Shown here: positions 56,814 to 64,000 of the stretch, piece after piece | How the letters are laid out: each line of letters begins with the position of its first letter | Numbering within the stretch: the first letter of the stretch is position 1 | DNA from: Phyllobacterium endophyticum | Lineage (GTDB): Bacteria; Pseudomonadota; Alphaproteobacteria; Rhizobiales; Rhizobiaceae | Length of the DNA: 64,000 bases | Direction: 5' to 3' | Assembly: GCF_003010935.1 (NCBI RefSeq) | Contig: NZ_PGGN01000001.1 | Coordinates: forward strand, 1,240,001-1,304,000 | Made by a program: the position numbers and the translations under genes | Notes under the pieces: generated by a model | The model's input: only the letters and a program-made list of their open reading frames with translations | Databases searched by the model: none | Told to the model about the DNA's origin: nothing

Positions 56814-57353
56814 ATGTCTGATACCGCCCTTCGCGAACATTTTTCGGCCATGGCGCGTAACAGCGCCTGGTCGAATTACCGGCTATTGAGTGCCTGTGAA
56901 CAGCTCACTGACGAAGAATTTGCTCAAGAGCGTACCAGCTTCTTTCCGTCCATCCAGCTGACGCTCAATCACAATCTCATCGTCGACCATATGTATATGG
57001 CGGATATGATCGGCAAAGGGCGCAGCAATATCGACCTCATCGGCGATGTTCCCTATCCCAGAGCACCGGACCTCAAACGTGCGCAGATAGAGTTCGATAA
57101 TAGTCTTATCGGGCTGTGTGACGATTTCCAACCCGAAGATCTCGATCGCATCGTGTCGATCAGCTGGGGCAACGGCGATAGTTCACAAGAGCCGGTCTAT
57201 CTCCTGCTCTCGCACCTGTTCGTGCATCAGATCCACCATCGTGGGCAGGCCCATGCCATGCTGGCCGGAACCAGTGTCCCGCCGCCTCAGCTCGACGAGT
57301 TCTTTCTGAATGCTGATAAGGTGCGTCGTCAGGGCGAGCCATTCACCGAGTGA
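56814..57353 (+). CDS. DinB family protein
   Basis: The 179-residue four-helix-bundle protein has the DinB fold with three metal ligands, His53 or His59 in the segment HNLIVDH and His138/His142 in HQIHHRGQ. DinB proteins are thiol-dependent metalloenzymes or nucleases of uncertain role; some have mycothiol- or bacillithiol-dependent activity, neither of which is expected here. It follows guaB by 17 bp and may be cotranscribed. Confidence 0.88.
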   Translation: MSDTALREHFSAMARNSAWSNYRLLSACEQLTDEEFAQERTSFFPSIQLTLNHNLIVDHMYMADMIGKGRSNIDLIGDVPYPRAPDLKRAQIEFDNSLIGLCDDFQPEDLDRIVSISWGNGDSSQEPVYLLLSHLFVHQIHHRGQAHAMLAGTSVPPPQLDEFFLNADKVRRQGEPFTE

Positions 57354-57360
57354 TCTATTG

Positions 57361-58407
57361 TCACGGGATGATCCCTCTTTCACGAAGGTCGCTGAACACG
57401 CGCATGAACATTTCTTCTGTATCGACATAGTCGTGAAATCCGGCGCGGCGCAGCTTCGTGCCGTCGGCAAAGAAGTCATAATCCCAGCCAAAGACCGCGT
57501 CGCCGAAACTCCAGGACGACACATCGTTGTACGGTGTTTTGGCGAGGTCATGCTTCTCGATCATTTGTTTCCACAAATCTTCCTTGTCGGCCATGATTAC
57601 ATTCAATGACATTGGCAGAGGCGGCGCCACCTCCAGGTCGAAAAACCGCGCAATCTTCGGCCACATCTCGCTCCAGCGGAAGAGGTCGCCATTGTTGATG
57701 TTGAACGCCTGATTGCCGCATCGTGGGTTTGTCGCGATGAAAACGGTCGCACGTGCCAAAAGGCCTGCATCCGTCATCTCCAGCAAGCTGTCATAGGCGC
57801 CGGGCTTGCCCGGAAACCGCAGCGGAATACCGAGCTCCTTTGACATCGAGGCATAGACGGCGATGACCGAAGCAAGGTTCATGGGGTTGCCGAGCGCGAA
57901 GCCGATCACGACCGAAGGTCGCAGCGCCGACCATGTCCAGCGCTTTCCTTTCTGTAGCGCTTCCAGAAAATCCTGCTGGTCGATGTTGAATTCCGGCGGC
58001 ATGTGGTTGGCGTCAGATTCGCGTGCCGGTGTCTTGAACGGGCCGAGATGAGCGCCATACACCTTGTAACCCTGCATCAGGCTGATGTGCTCCAGACGTG
58101 GCGCAACCGGCTCGATTGCGTTCACCACGTTCACTAGCATGGCGAGATTTGGCGGCACGAGCTCAGCCCAGCTGGGCCGGTCCTGATACGCCGCATAAAA
58201 GATGTGCGTCACGTCGGTCAGGTGCGCGAGCTTCGCTTTGGCCTCGGTCGCATCAAGCAAGTCGACCGCAATGTGGCTGACATTGCCGCTCGTATTTCCA
58301 CCGCTCCGTGACAGGCCAACCACCTCCCAATCCAGTGCCGCGAGATGGGCCGTCAAATTGCTGCCGATGATCCCGTTGGCACCGACAATTACTGCCTTTT
58401 TGGTCAT
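57361..58407 (-). CDS. PRISE-like short-chain dehydrogenase/reductase
   Basis: The 348-residue protein has an N-terminal NAD(P)-binding motif GANGIIGSN (about residues 8-16) and the features of progesterone 5-beta-reductase/iridoid-synthase-type enzymes, including the MQGYKVYGAHLGPFKTP segment that corresponds to their conserved Lys-x-Tyr/GPF region. These enzymes reduce enones and related activated alkenes. ATG 58407, preceded by GGAG, gives the natural start. It is divergent from a LysR gene (104 bp between starts), a layout typical of inducible reductase genes. Confidence 0.85.
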   Translation of the reverse strand: MTKKAVIVGANGIIGSNLTAHLAALDWEVVGLSRSGGNTSGNVSHIAVDLLDATEAKAKLAHLTDVTHIFYAAYQDRPSWAELVPPNLAMLVNVVNAIEPVAPRLEHISLMQGYKVYGAHLGPFKTPARESDANHMPPEFNIDQQDFLEALQKGKRWTWSALRPSVVIGFALGNPMNLASVIAVYASMSKELGIPLRFPGKPGAYDSLLEMTDAGLLARATVFIATNPRCGNQAFNINNGDLFRWSEMWPKIARFFDLEVAPPLPMSLNVIMADKEDLWKQMIEKHDLAKTPYNDVSSWSFGDAVFGWDYDFFADGTKLRRAGFHDYVDTEEMFMRVFSDLRERGIIP

Positions 58408-58511
58408 GTTCGTTACTCCAGTTCGATTTCCAACGGAGTATGAAACATGCGGAAAAGTTTGCGTACTGCACAAGAAGTGATAGCATTCATAAGTCAAACT
58501 TTGAGGATGCC

Positions 58512-59438
58512 ATGGATCGATTCGGGGCTATGAAGACCTTTGTTCGCGTTGCGGAACTAGGGACACTGTCCGCTGCCGCACGTGCGCTGGGTTTGACGCA
58601 GCCAGCGGTGAGTCAGCAAATAGCGGCACTTGAGAAGCACCTGGATGTGCGACTGTTGCACCGGTCGACGCGCCGGCTCGCGCTTACGGAAGGCGGCGAG
58701 TCATACTATCAGCACGCACGCCAGATCCTGCAGGCAGTGGACGAAGCGGAAGAGAGTGCCAATGCGCGGTCATCGGCATTGCAAGGCAATCTGCGGGTCC
58801 ATGGCCCTGTTGGCTTCGGTCAGATGCACCTCGCCCCCATTATCATCGCTTTTCAGCGCCTGCATCCGGACTTGACGATCGAGCTTGTCCTCGACGATCG
58901 GCTGGCTGATCTGATAGCGGAGGGCGTCGATGTTGCAGTTAGGCTGGGAGACCTGAAATCCTCTGATCTGATTGCCCGAAAGGTCGCAACGTTCGAGCGA
59001 ATTCTCGTGGCCTCGCCAGCTTACATCGCCGACCATGGCCAACCCGAAACACCAGACGATTTGATTCGTCACCGCTATGTCAGGTTCTCATGGTCGCCGC
59101 AGGGCGAATCGGTCCCGTTGATTGGCCCTCGTGGCCCGGTGACGGCGATTGTCCGCTCTACCTTCCTTGCCAACAATGCTTTCGTCCTCAATGAAGTCCT
59201 GTGCGCCGGTCTGGGTATCGGCGGGGTACAGGCGCCGCTTGTGCAATCAATGCTCGATTCAGGCAGGCTGGTGCGGATTTTGCCGCAATACAGCTATGCG
59301 CCGATGGATATCCACGTGGTTTATGCCAGCGCTCGGTTCCTGCCGCGCAAGGTCCGGGCTTTCATTGATCATCTGGCATCGAATTTCAGGCAGGTCCCGG
59401 GCTTGCGTTCGATGCGCGTCCCTGAAATGAACGCATAG
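58512..59438 (+). CDS. LysR-family transcriptional regulator
   Basis: The 308-residue protein has an N-terminal helix-turn-helix (MKTFVRVAELGTLSAAARALGLTQPAVSQQIAALE, starting at residue 7) and an effector domain of the AaeR/DgdR-like subgroup (LRVHGPVGFGQMHLAP, GVDVAVRLGDL). It is divergent from the PRISE-like gene and upstream of MAPEG, so it probably regulates that small cluster. GGA precedes ATG 58512. Confidence 0.9.
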   Translation: MDRFGAMKTFVRVAELGTLSAAARALGLTQPAVSQQIAALEKHLDVRLLHRSTRRLALTEGGESYYQHARQILQAVDEAEESANARSSALQGNLRVHGPVGFGQMHLAPIIIAFQRLHPDLTIELVLDDRLADLIAEGVDVAVRLGDLKSSDLIARKVATFERILVASPAYIADHGQPETPDDLIRHRYVRFSWSPQGESVPLIGPRGPVTAIVRSTFLANNAFVLNEVLCAGLGIGGVQAPLVQSMLDSGRLVRILPQYSYAPMDIHVVYASARFLPRKVRAFIDHLASNFRQVPGLRSMRVPEMNA

Positions 59439-59458
59439 ATCAACCAACGGAGCACCGC

Positions 59459-59884
59459 ATGTCACAGACCGCAATTTTCTGGCCAATGATCGCGCTCACT
59501 TTCCTGATCTATTGTGTTTACGCCGTCCTTTTCCTTCGCCGCAGGCAGGCAGTCCTCACTGGTCAGGCGAGTGCGCGAGATTTCAAGCTCCCCCTGAAGG
59601 AGCCGGAGGTCAGCGTGGCGACCGTCCGCAATCTGACTAATCTCTACGAATTGCCCATGCTCTTCTTCGTGGTCTGCCTGGCGCTCTATGCCGTCAATGG
59701 CGCCACTTTGCTCGCTGTCGTCATTGCATGGTGTTTTGTGGCAACGCGTGCAATCCATACGTTCGTACACCTCACGTCCAACCGGCTTGCCTTACGTCAG
59801 CCGATTTTCGTCCTGAGCTTCATCCTCAACGGGGCGTTGTGGGTGATGCTTGCCCTCCACCTCGCTGTTCCGCCTGTCGTTTAG
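59459..59884 (+). CDS. MAPEG family membrane protein
   Basis: The 141-residue inner-membrane protein has four predicted spans and the MAPEG pattern: NLTNLYELPMLFFVVCLALYAV around residues 59-82 and an AWCFVATRAIHTFVHLTSNRL segment. Family members are glutathione transferases or peroxidases of lipophilic compounds, so detoxification would fit the PRISE-like reductase and LysR next to it. Its start is 20 bp after the LysR stop, suggesting cotranscription. Confidence 0.87.
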   Translation: MSQTAIFWPMIALTFLIYCVYAVLFLRRRQAVLTGQASARDFKLPLKEPEVSVATVRNLTNLYELPMLFFVVCLALYAVNGATLLAVVIAWCFVATRAIHTFVHLTSNRLALRQPIFVLSFILNGALWVMLALHLAVPPVV

Positions 59885-59901
59885 ACGGCCCAGAACGCGA
59901 C

Positions 59902-60831
59902 CTAAGCTGCGAGATCGTTCATTTCGCTGGCAGACATCATCAAGCGGCGGCTGCAATCGACGATGGTAACAGCCAGCGCCTCGAAGTCATCGCGCCGTTC
60001 GCTCTGCTTTCGCCAGATCAGCCCGATCTCACGTGATGGTTCCGGGTCCGCAAAGGCGACGATGCGGACATTGTTGCGGCTTGCTTCGGTGCGTACGGCG
60101 ATCTCCGGGATCAGCGTCAGTCCCATGCCATGGCTGACCATTTGCAGCAGCGTCGTCATGCTGGTCGCACCATAGTTGACCAATTGCCGTTGCTTCACAT
60201 TGCTGCACACCGCCAGCGCCTGTTCGCGCAGGCAGTGACCTTCTTCCAGCAGCAGCAGCCTCTGCAGCGCGACGTCCTCCTGCGTCATGGGCGAAGTGAG
60301 AACGTCGATATCATTGGTTGAGGTTGCGATCAGAAAACGGTCGCGAAACAGCGGCCTTGCGACAGTGCCTTCTCCCTCGACTGGCAGGGCGGCGACGATG
60401 GCGTCCAGATCGCCAAGCCGCAAATCCTCGACGAGCTTGGAGGTGACCGCCTCGCGCAGTTCGATGGTGAGGTCGGGATATGTCTCGCGAAGATCCGGCA
60501 CCAACAGCGGCAGCAGGTAAGGAGCGATTGTCGGAATGATGCCGAGCCGCAGACGGCCCCGCAAGATGCCGCGCCTTTGTCCGGCTAGTTCTTCGAGCGA
60601 GCGAATTTCATCGAGGATGCTGCGTATGCGCGGCAGAAGCCGGCGGCCCATGTCCGTTAGCACAACGGTACGCCTTGTGCGCTCAAACAGCGGCGCACCA
60701 AGAAGCAGTTCCATTTCTGCGATCTGGGCTGAAAGCGCCGGCTGGGATATTCGCGCCATTTCCGCAGCTTTGCGAAAGTGCAGCGTGTTGGCGAGAATGT
60801 CGAAGTAGCGCATCTGACGAACGGAAAACAT
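59902..60831 (-). CDS. oxyR: Hydrogen peroxide sensor OxyR
   Basis: The 309-residue LysR-family regulator has a helix-turn-helix (residues about 18-60, FRKAAEMARISQPALSAQIAEME) and the redox pair Cys200 and Cys209 in EEGHCLREQALAVC, equivalent to Cys199/Cys208 of Escherichia coli. Peroxide oxidises Cys200, forming the disulfide that activates transcription of the catalase gene. It is divergent from katA (142 bp between starts), the usual arrangement. Confidence 0.95.
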   Translation of the reverse strand: MFSVRQMRYFDILANTLHFRKAAEMARISQPALSAQIAEMELLLGAPLFERTRRTVVLTDMGRRLLPRIRSILDEIRSLEELAGQRRGILRGRLRLGIIPTIAPYLLPLLVPDLRETYPDLTIELREAVTSKLVEDLRLGDLDAIVAALPVEGEGTVARPLFRDRFLIATSTNDIDVLTSPMTQEDVALQRLLLLEEGHCLREQALAVCSNVKQRQLVNYGATSMTTLLQMVSHGMGLTLIPEIAVRTEASRNNVRIVAFADPEPSREIGLIWRKQSERRDDFEALAVTIVDCSRRLMMSASEMNDLAA

Positions 60832-60832
60832 G

Positions 60833-60847
60833 ATAAGGTTATCCTAT
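60833..60847. promoter_or_regulatory. Candidate OxyR binding half-site
   Basis: ATAA-N7-CTAT lies just upstream of the oxyR start codon in the oxyR-katA gap and matches the OxyR half-site ATAG-N7-CTAT with one change. A second half-site after the expected 7-nt spacer is weak. At this position it would cover the oxyR ribosome-binding site (autorepression) while activating katA. Confidence 0.5.
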
Positions 60848-60973
60848 CAATAATCATTCTAAAAACAATTGGAAACTATGATTGGAATGGTTCTATGGTG
60901 CGATCCAAATCACGGTGCGATGCGCCCGCGATTGCAAACTAGTCCAACTGCGAGATCAAAGGGGAGAAGCCCA

Positions 60974-62470
60974 ATGGCTGACCGTCCGACATTGACGACA
61001 ACTGCCGGTGCACCAATATCCGACAATCAGAATTCGAGAACTGCCGGTGAGCGCGGTCCTGTTCTCCTGGACGATTATCAGCTGCTGGAAAAGCTGGCGC
61101 ATCAGAACCGCGAACGCATTCCGGAGCGCGTTGTCCATGCCAAGGGCTGGGGCGCATATGGTACGCTGAAGATCACCGGAGACATTTCCCGGTATACCAA
61201 GGCGAAGGTCCTGCAGCCAGGTGCGGAAACGCCGCTGCTCCTGCGTTTCTCCACTGTTGCCGGTGAGCTTGGCGCAGCTGACGCCGAGCGCGACGTACGT
61301 GGTTTCGCACTCAAGTTCTATACAAGCGAAGGCAATTGGGATCTCGTTGGCAACAACACCCCGGTCTTCTTCGTCCGCGATCCGCTGAAGTTCCCCGATT
61401 TTATCCACACGCAAAAGCGCCATCCTCGCACGAATATGCGCTCCGCCACAGCCATGTGGGATTTCTGGTCGCTGTCGCCGGAAAGCCTGCATCAGGTCAC
61501 GATCCTCATGTCCGATCGCGGGCTGCCGGTCGCACCGATGTACATGAACGGCTACGGCTCGCACACCTATTCGTTCTGGAATGACAGTGGCGAGCGCTTC
61601 TGGGTCAAGTTCCACTTCAAGACCCAGCAGGGCCACAGGTTCTACACCAATGCCGAGGCCGAAGCCCTGATTGGCAAGTCGCGCGAAACCTATCAGGAAG
61701 AGCTGTTCGGTGGTATCGAACGTGGCGAGTTCTCGAAATGGACGGTGCAGGTCCAGGTCATGACCGAAGCCGAAGCTGAACGCACCTCGTACAATCCGTT
61801 CGATCTCACCAAGGTCTGGCCGCATGGCGAATTTCCCCCGATCGAGATCGGCGTCATGGAGCTCAATCGCAATGCCGACAACTACTTCGCCGAGATTGAA
61901 CAGGCGGCATTTTCTCCCTCCAACGTCGTCCCGGGCATCGGCCACTCGCCGGACAAGATGCTGCAGGCCCGCGTTTTCTCCTATGCGGATGCCCACCGTT
62001 ATCGGCTCGGCACGCATTACGAAGCGCTTCCGGTCAACCAGCCGAAATGCCCCGTGCACCATTACCACAAGGATGGCCAGATGAATTTCTTCGGCCAGAA
62101 GACCGGCAATGTGGATGCGTATTACGAGCCGAACAGCTTCTCCGGCGCAGCAGAACAGCCATCGGCGAAAGAGCCGCCGCTGAAGCTTTCCGGAGATGCC
62201 GATCGTTACAATCATCGCCTCGGCAATGACGACTACGGCCAGGTGACTGCCTTGTTCAACCTCTTCGACGCCGGTCAGCGGTCGCGTCTGTTCTCCAACA
62301 TTGCTGCGGCGATGGATGGCGTTCCGGGCGAGATCATCGAGCGGCAGCTCGTTCATTTTGCCCGTATCCACCCGGAATACGAAGCGGGTGTCCGTGCGGC
62401 GCTGAAAGTAGCGCATGGCTATGAGGCGAGCGCTATCTCGCAGGAAGAAAAAGGCGTCGCTGCCGAGTAA
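60974..62470 (+). CDS. katA: Monofunctional heme catalase (clade 3, small subunit)
   Basis: The 498-residue enzyme disproportionates hydrogen peroxide. The essential distal His55 is in [11 protein letters not shown], Asn follows in [12 protein letters not shown], and the proximal heme ligand Tyr337 is in [14 protein letters not shown]. The length and the short C-terminus (no flavodoxin-like extension) indicate the small-subunit clade. GGGGAG lies 6-8 nt before ATG 60974. It is controlled by the divergent oxyR. A hairpin terminator follows at 62501. Confidence 0.96.
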   Translation: MADRPTLTTTAGAPISDNQNSRTAGERGPVLLDDYQLLEKLAHQNRERIPERVVHAKGWGAYGTLKITGDISRYTKAKVLQPGAETPLLLRFSTVAGELGAADAERDVRGFALKFYTSEGNWDLVGNNTPVFFVRDPLKFPDFIHTQKRHPRTNMRSATAMWDFWSLSPESLHQVTILMSDRGLPVAPMYMNGYGSHTYSFWNDSGERFWVKFHFKTQQGHRFYTNAEAEALIGKSRETYQEELFGGIERGEFSKWTVQVQVMTEAEAERTSYNPFDLTKVWPHGEFPPIEIGVMELNRNADNYFAEIEQAAFSPSNVVPGIGHSPDKMLQARVFSYADAHRYRLGTHYEALPVNQPKCPVHHYHKDGQMNFFGQKTGNVDAYYEPNSFSGAAEQPSAKEPPLKLSGDADRYNHRLGNDDYGQVTALFNLFDAGQRSRLFSNIAAAMDGVPGEIIERQLVHFARIHPEYEAGVRAALKVAHGYEASAISQEEKGVAAE

Positions 62471-62500
62471 TCGACACTGAAATCCATTCTCGTAACAATC

Positions 62501-62531
62501 ACAAAGCCGGGGCTTCATGCTCCGGCTTTGT
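62501..62531 (+). terminator. Terminator of katA (hairpin copy 1)
   Basis: A 13-bp stem (ACAAAGCCGGGGC with GCTCCGGCTTTGT, one G-U pair) and a 5-nt loop TTCAT, 30 nt after the katA stop. The inner 27 nt (62503-62529) recur exactly at 63225-63251. It lies just before the toxin stop on the other strand, so it can terminate both. Confidence 0.75.
62503..62529. repeat. 27-bp direct repeat, copy 1 (left of toxin-antitoxin)
   Basis: This copy runs AAAGCCGGGGC, TTCAT, GCTCCGGCTTT and is itself an inverted repeat. It is identical to copy 2 at 63225-63251. The two copies bracket the toxin-antitoxin operon with nothing else between. Confidence 0.9.
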
Positions 62532-62533
62532 CA

Positions 62534-62920
62534 TCAGATCTTCATGGCCAATGGATGGCCAGCAAGCGCCCGGTCTATCGTAGCAAGGACCAGGTTTTCG
62601 ACAGAGCATTGCGCCAGCAGCAATCGATCGAATGGATCGCGCGTCGGAGGTTCGGGGTCGGCAGCGGCGATTACATGACCTGCCTGGATGGGCAGGATGG
62701 AAAGTCCGGTCGCTTCGATATAGCCTGCGATGAGTTCCAGTGGCATGCCGGGATCAAGCTTCCCCAAGCGTGTCTTGATGGCTGTTTCCCAAAGACTTGC
62801 GGCACTGACGAAGCCCTCGCTCGATGGGTCGGTCAAGCGGGACGCAATTTTGGGATGTTGCCTGGCCAAGCTTCGCTGAAGTAGGCTCAGCACGATATGC
62901 GTATCTAGAAGGACGCGCAT
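62534..62920 (-). CDS. vapC: PIN-domain toxin, VapC type
   Basis: The 128-residue protein is a PIN-domain endoribonuclease: acidic residues Asp6 (LLDTHIVL), Glu45 (SLWETAIK), Asp95/Asp98 (TRDPFDRLL) and Asp116 (LATIDRAL) provide the metal site. VapC-type toxins cut tRNAs or rRNA when free of antitoxin. It overlaps the antitoxin gene by one base (TGATG), and its stop is 3 bp from the first hairpin repeat. The paired antitoxin is of the Phd/YefM type rather than the usual VapB. Confidence 0.9.
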   Translation of the reverse strand: MRVLLDTHIVLSLLQRSLARQHPKIASRLTDPSSEGFVSAASLWETAIKTRLGKLDPGMPLELIAGYIEATGLSILPIQAGHVIAAADPEPPTRDPFDRLLLAQCSVENLVLATIDRALAGHPLAMKI

Positions 62921-63186
62921 CAGCTGCCGGACTGACTTTTCAGCAGGAAGTCTTCGGGAAGCGGTGCGTCGAAGTCTTCGGCAATGAAAGGTACCGGATT
63001 CGTAACACCCTTGGAACGGAGATAAGCCTCGCCGGAGGCCAGATCGATGCCGCCGCGTTTTTGATGCGGCACCAGATCAACGATAGGGCGTCCATTGCGG
63101 GTAACAACTATCGTCTCGCCCGCTTCGACTTCTCGCGCAAGTTCGGTCAAGTGATTTTTGGCGTCGCGGATGGAGACTATCTTCAT
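62920..63186 (-). CDS. Phd/YefM-family antitoxin
   Basis: The 88-residue protein has the Phd/YefM DNA-binding domain (MKIVSIRDAKNHLTELAREV, then GETIVVTRNGRPIVDLVP) in residues 1-45 and a flexible C-terminal part that would wrap the PIN toxin (ending LPEDFLLKSQSGS). ATG 63186 is the natural start. It is upstream of the toxin, as expected, so both are made from one message and the complex would repress its own promoter in the 63187-63224 gap. Confidence 0.9.
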   Translation of the reverse strand: MKIVSIRDAKNHLTELAREVEAGETIVVTRNGRPIVDLVPHQKRGGIDLASGEAYLRSKGVTNPVPFIAEDFDAPLPEDFLLKSQSGS

Positions 63187-63224
63187 GACCGGAAAGTAGC
63201 TGCATGTAGCCACTTAGTCAATGA

Positions 63225-63251
63225 AAAGCCGGGGCTTCATGCTCCGGCTTT
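63225..63251. repeat. 27-bp direct repeat, copy 2 (right of toxin-antitoxin)
   Basis: Identical over 27 nt to 62503-62529, and also preceded by CAAT. It forms an 11-bp stem with a 5-nt loop followed on the plus strand by TCTTTTCTTG, so it could terminate plus-strand transcripts. It lies 54 bp before the rsmB start and 38 bp before the antitoxin start on the other strand. Confidence 0.9.
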
Positions 63252-63305
63252 CTTTTCTTGTTACGGCCATGTATGCGACACTCTTGATTAAACAAAGGAA
63301 TGCAC

Positions 63306-64000
63306 ATGCGACTTGGTGGACGCCTGCAGGCGGCAATCGAAGTTCTGGAAGATATCGAGAACCGTAAGCGCCCGGCTTCCGATGCGCTGAAGGATTGGGG
63401 ATTGTCGCACCGCTTTGCCGGTGCTGGAGACCGTGCGGTCATCGGCAATATCGTCTATGACGCGCTTCGGCGGAAATTGTCGCTTGGCTGGCGCATGGAT
63501 AGCGACGCGGCGCGACACATCGCCTTTGGGGTCCTGCTTTCCGATGCTGAACTCGACATTGAAGACGTCAACACGGCTTTGGAAGGCGACAAATTTGCGC
63601 CTGAACCGCTGGAGGCCGACCGCGTGGCGCTTTGGGGCGAACGTGATCCGGCGTCCGCCCCGGATAATATCCGCGCCGACGTACCCGAATGGTGCATTCC
63701 GCATTTTCAGGCTGTCTTTGGAGACAAATGGGCAGACGAGGCTGCGGCACTCAGCGACCGCCCGCCCGTGGACCTGCGCGTAAATACTTTGAAGGCCGAC
63801 CGCGACAAAGTTCTCAAGGAACTCGCGAGAGCCGGTGCCAACCCTGCGCCGCTGCTTGAAACCGCAGTGCGCGTGCCGCCATTGCGTGCCATGGGTCGCC
63901 ATCCAAATGTCCAGGCAGAACCGGCCTTCCAGCGCGGACTGTTCGAAGTCCAGGATCTGGGCTCCCAATTGGCGGCAAAGCTTGGCAACGCCAAGGCCGG
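63306..64000 (+). CDS. rsmB: RsmB/NOP-family rRNA cytosine methyltransferase, 5' part (runs off the window)
   Basis: The frame from ATG 63306 is open to the last base (231 codons visible). It starts MRLGGRLQAAIEVLEDIENR and shows the NusB-like N-terminal domain (LKDWGLSHRFAGAGDRAVI, NIVYDALRRK) and the connecting region PPVDLRVNTLKADRD, FEVQDLGSQLAAKL, which leads into the SAM-binding domain of RsmB/NOP methyltransferases that make m5C in 16S rRNA. AAAGGA lies 6 nt upstream; ATG 63300 is two codons earlier. The catalytic cysteines lie beyond the window. Confidence 0.9.
   Translation, partial: MRLGGRLQAAIEVLEDIENRKRPASDALKDWGLSHRFAGAGDRAVIGNIVYDALRRKLSLGWRMDSDAARHIAFGVLLSDAELDIEDVNTALEGDKFAPEPLEADRVALWGERDPASAPDNIRADVPEWCIPHFQAVFGDKWADEAAALSDRPPVDLRVNTLKADRDKVLKELARAGANPAPLLETAVRVPPLRAMGRHPNVQAEPAFQRGLFEVQDLGSQLAAKLGNAKA

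Noticed and set aside
60956-62518. 520-codon minus-strand open frame over katA
   Set aside because: The plus strand encodes a complete catalase with all active-site residues; the antisense frame is a codon-bias artefact.

Overview
The window is a gap-free stretch of an alphaproteobacterial chromosome, most likely from the Hyphomicrobiales (Rhizobiales), near Brucellaceae/Phyllobacteriaceae. Three things point there: the block DUF4170, DUF374 acyltransferase, waaA, lpxK, DUF2093 and mutL; an NAD-linked FdsGBACD formate dehydrogenase; and an rluB with a very long Arg-rich tail. The genus is an inference. I see no rRNA, tRNA, CRISPR array, phage or insertion sequence.

Layout. 1-4.8 kb: the 3' end of ileS with its terminator, a small lipoprotein, a large autotransporter and tadA. 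4.9-17.5 kb: RNA-modification genes (rluB, rsmD), two M16 peptidases, a patatin lipase, pmbA/tldE, then a tightly coupled lipid A/Kdo block (inositol-phosphatase-like, DUF4170, DUF374, waaA, lpxK), followed on the other strand by a YbaY-like lipoprotein, DUF2093 and mutL. 19.5-21 kb: glutaryl-CoA dehydrogenase and a DUF442 protein. 21.3-34.2 kb: eleven co-oriented genes, the urea ABC transporter urtABCDE behind a near-perfect sigma-54 promoter, a LysR regulator, and fdsG-B-A-fdhD-fdsD. This block imports a nitrogen source and oxidises formate to NADH. 34.2-36.1 kb: a decayed patch with a 43-aa membrane protein, the C-terminal remnant of an EamA transporter, a small HPxLQxM-type protein and a LysR gene. 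36.2-43.7 kb: a large alpha-2-macroglobulin coupled to pbpC. 43.8-46 kb: an RcnB-like protein, dadA and cspA. 46.2-48.1 kb: six or seven very small genes, several shorter than 60 residues, with strong inverted repeats. 48.3-56.8 kb: an epimerase, ppx, rlmE, a methyltransferase, an MFS exporter, a Tat-dependent metallo-hydrolase and guaB. 56.8-64 kb: DinB, a PRISE-type reductase divergent from a LysR gene, MAPEG, oxyR divergent from katA, a Phd/VapC toxin-antitoxin pair, and the start of rsmB, which runs off the window.

Most striking items. The toxin-antitoxin pair sits between two identical 27-nt copies of the hairpin that terminates katA. The urt operon has a textbook sigma-54 promoter. The small-gene patch at 46-48 kb carries a perfect 14-bp inverted repeat in front of a 31-codon membrane-peptide gene. 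No feature could be confidently called a wholly new biological system; the best candidates are listed with explicit tests.
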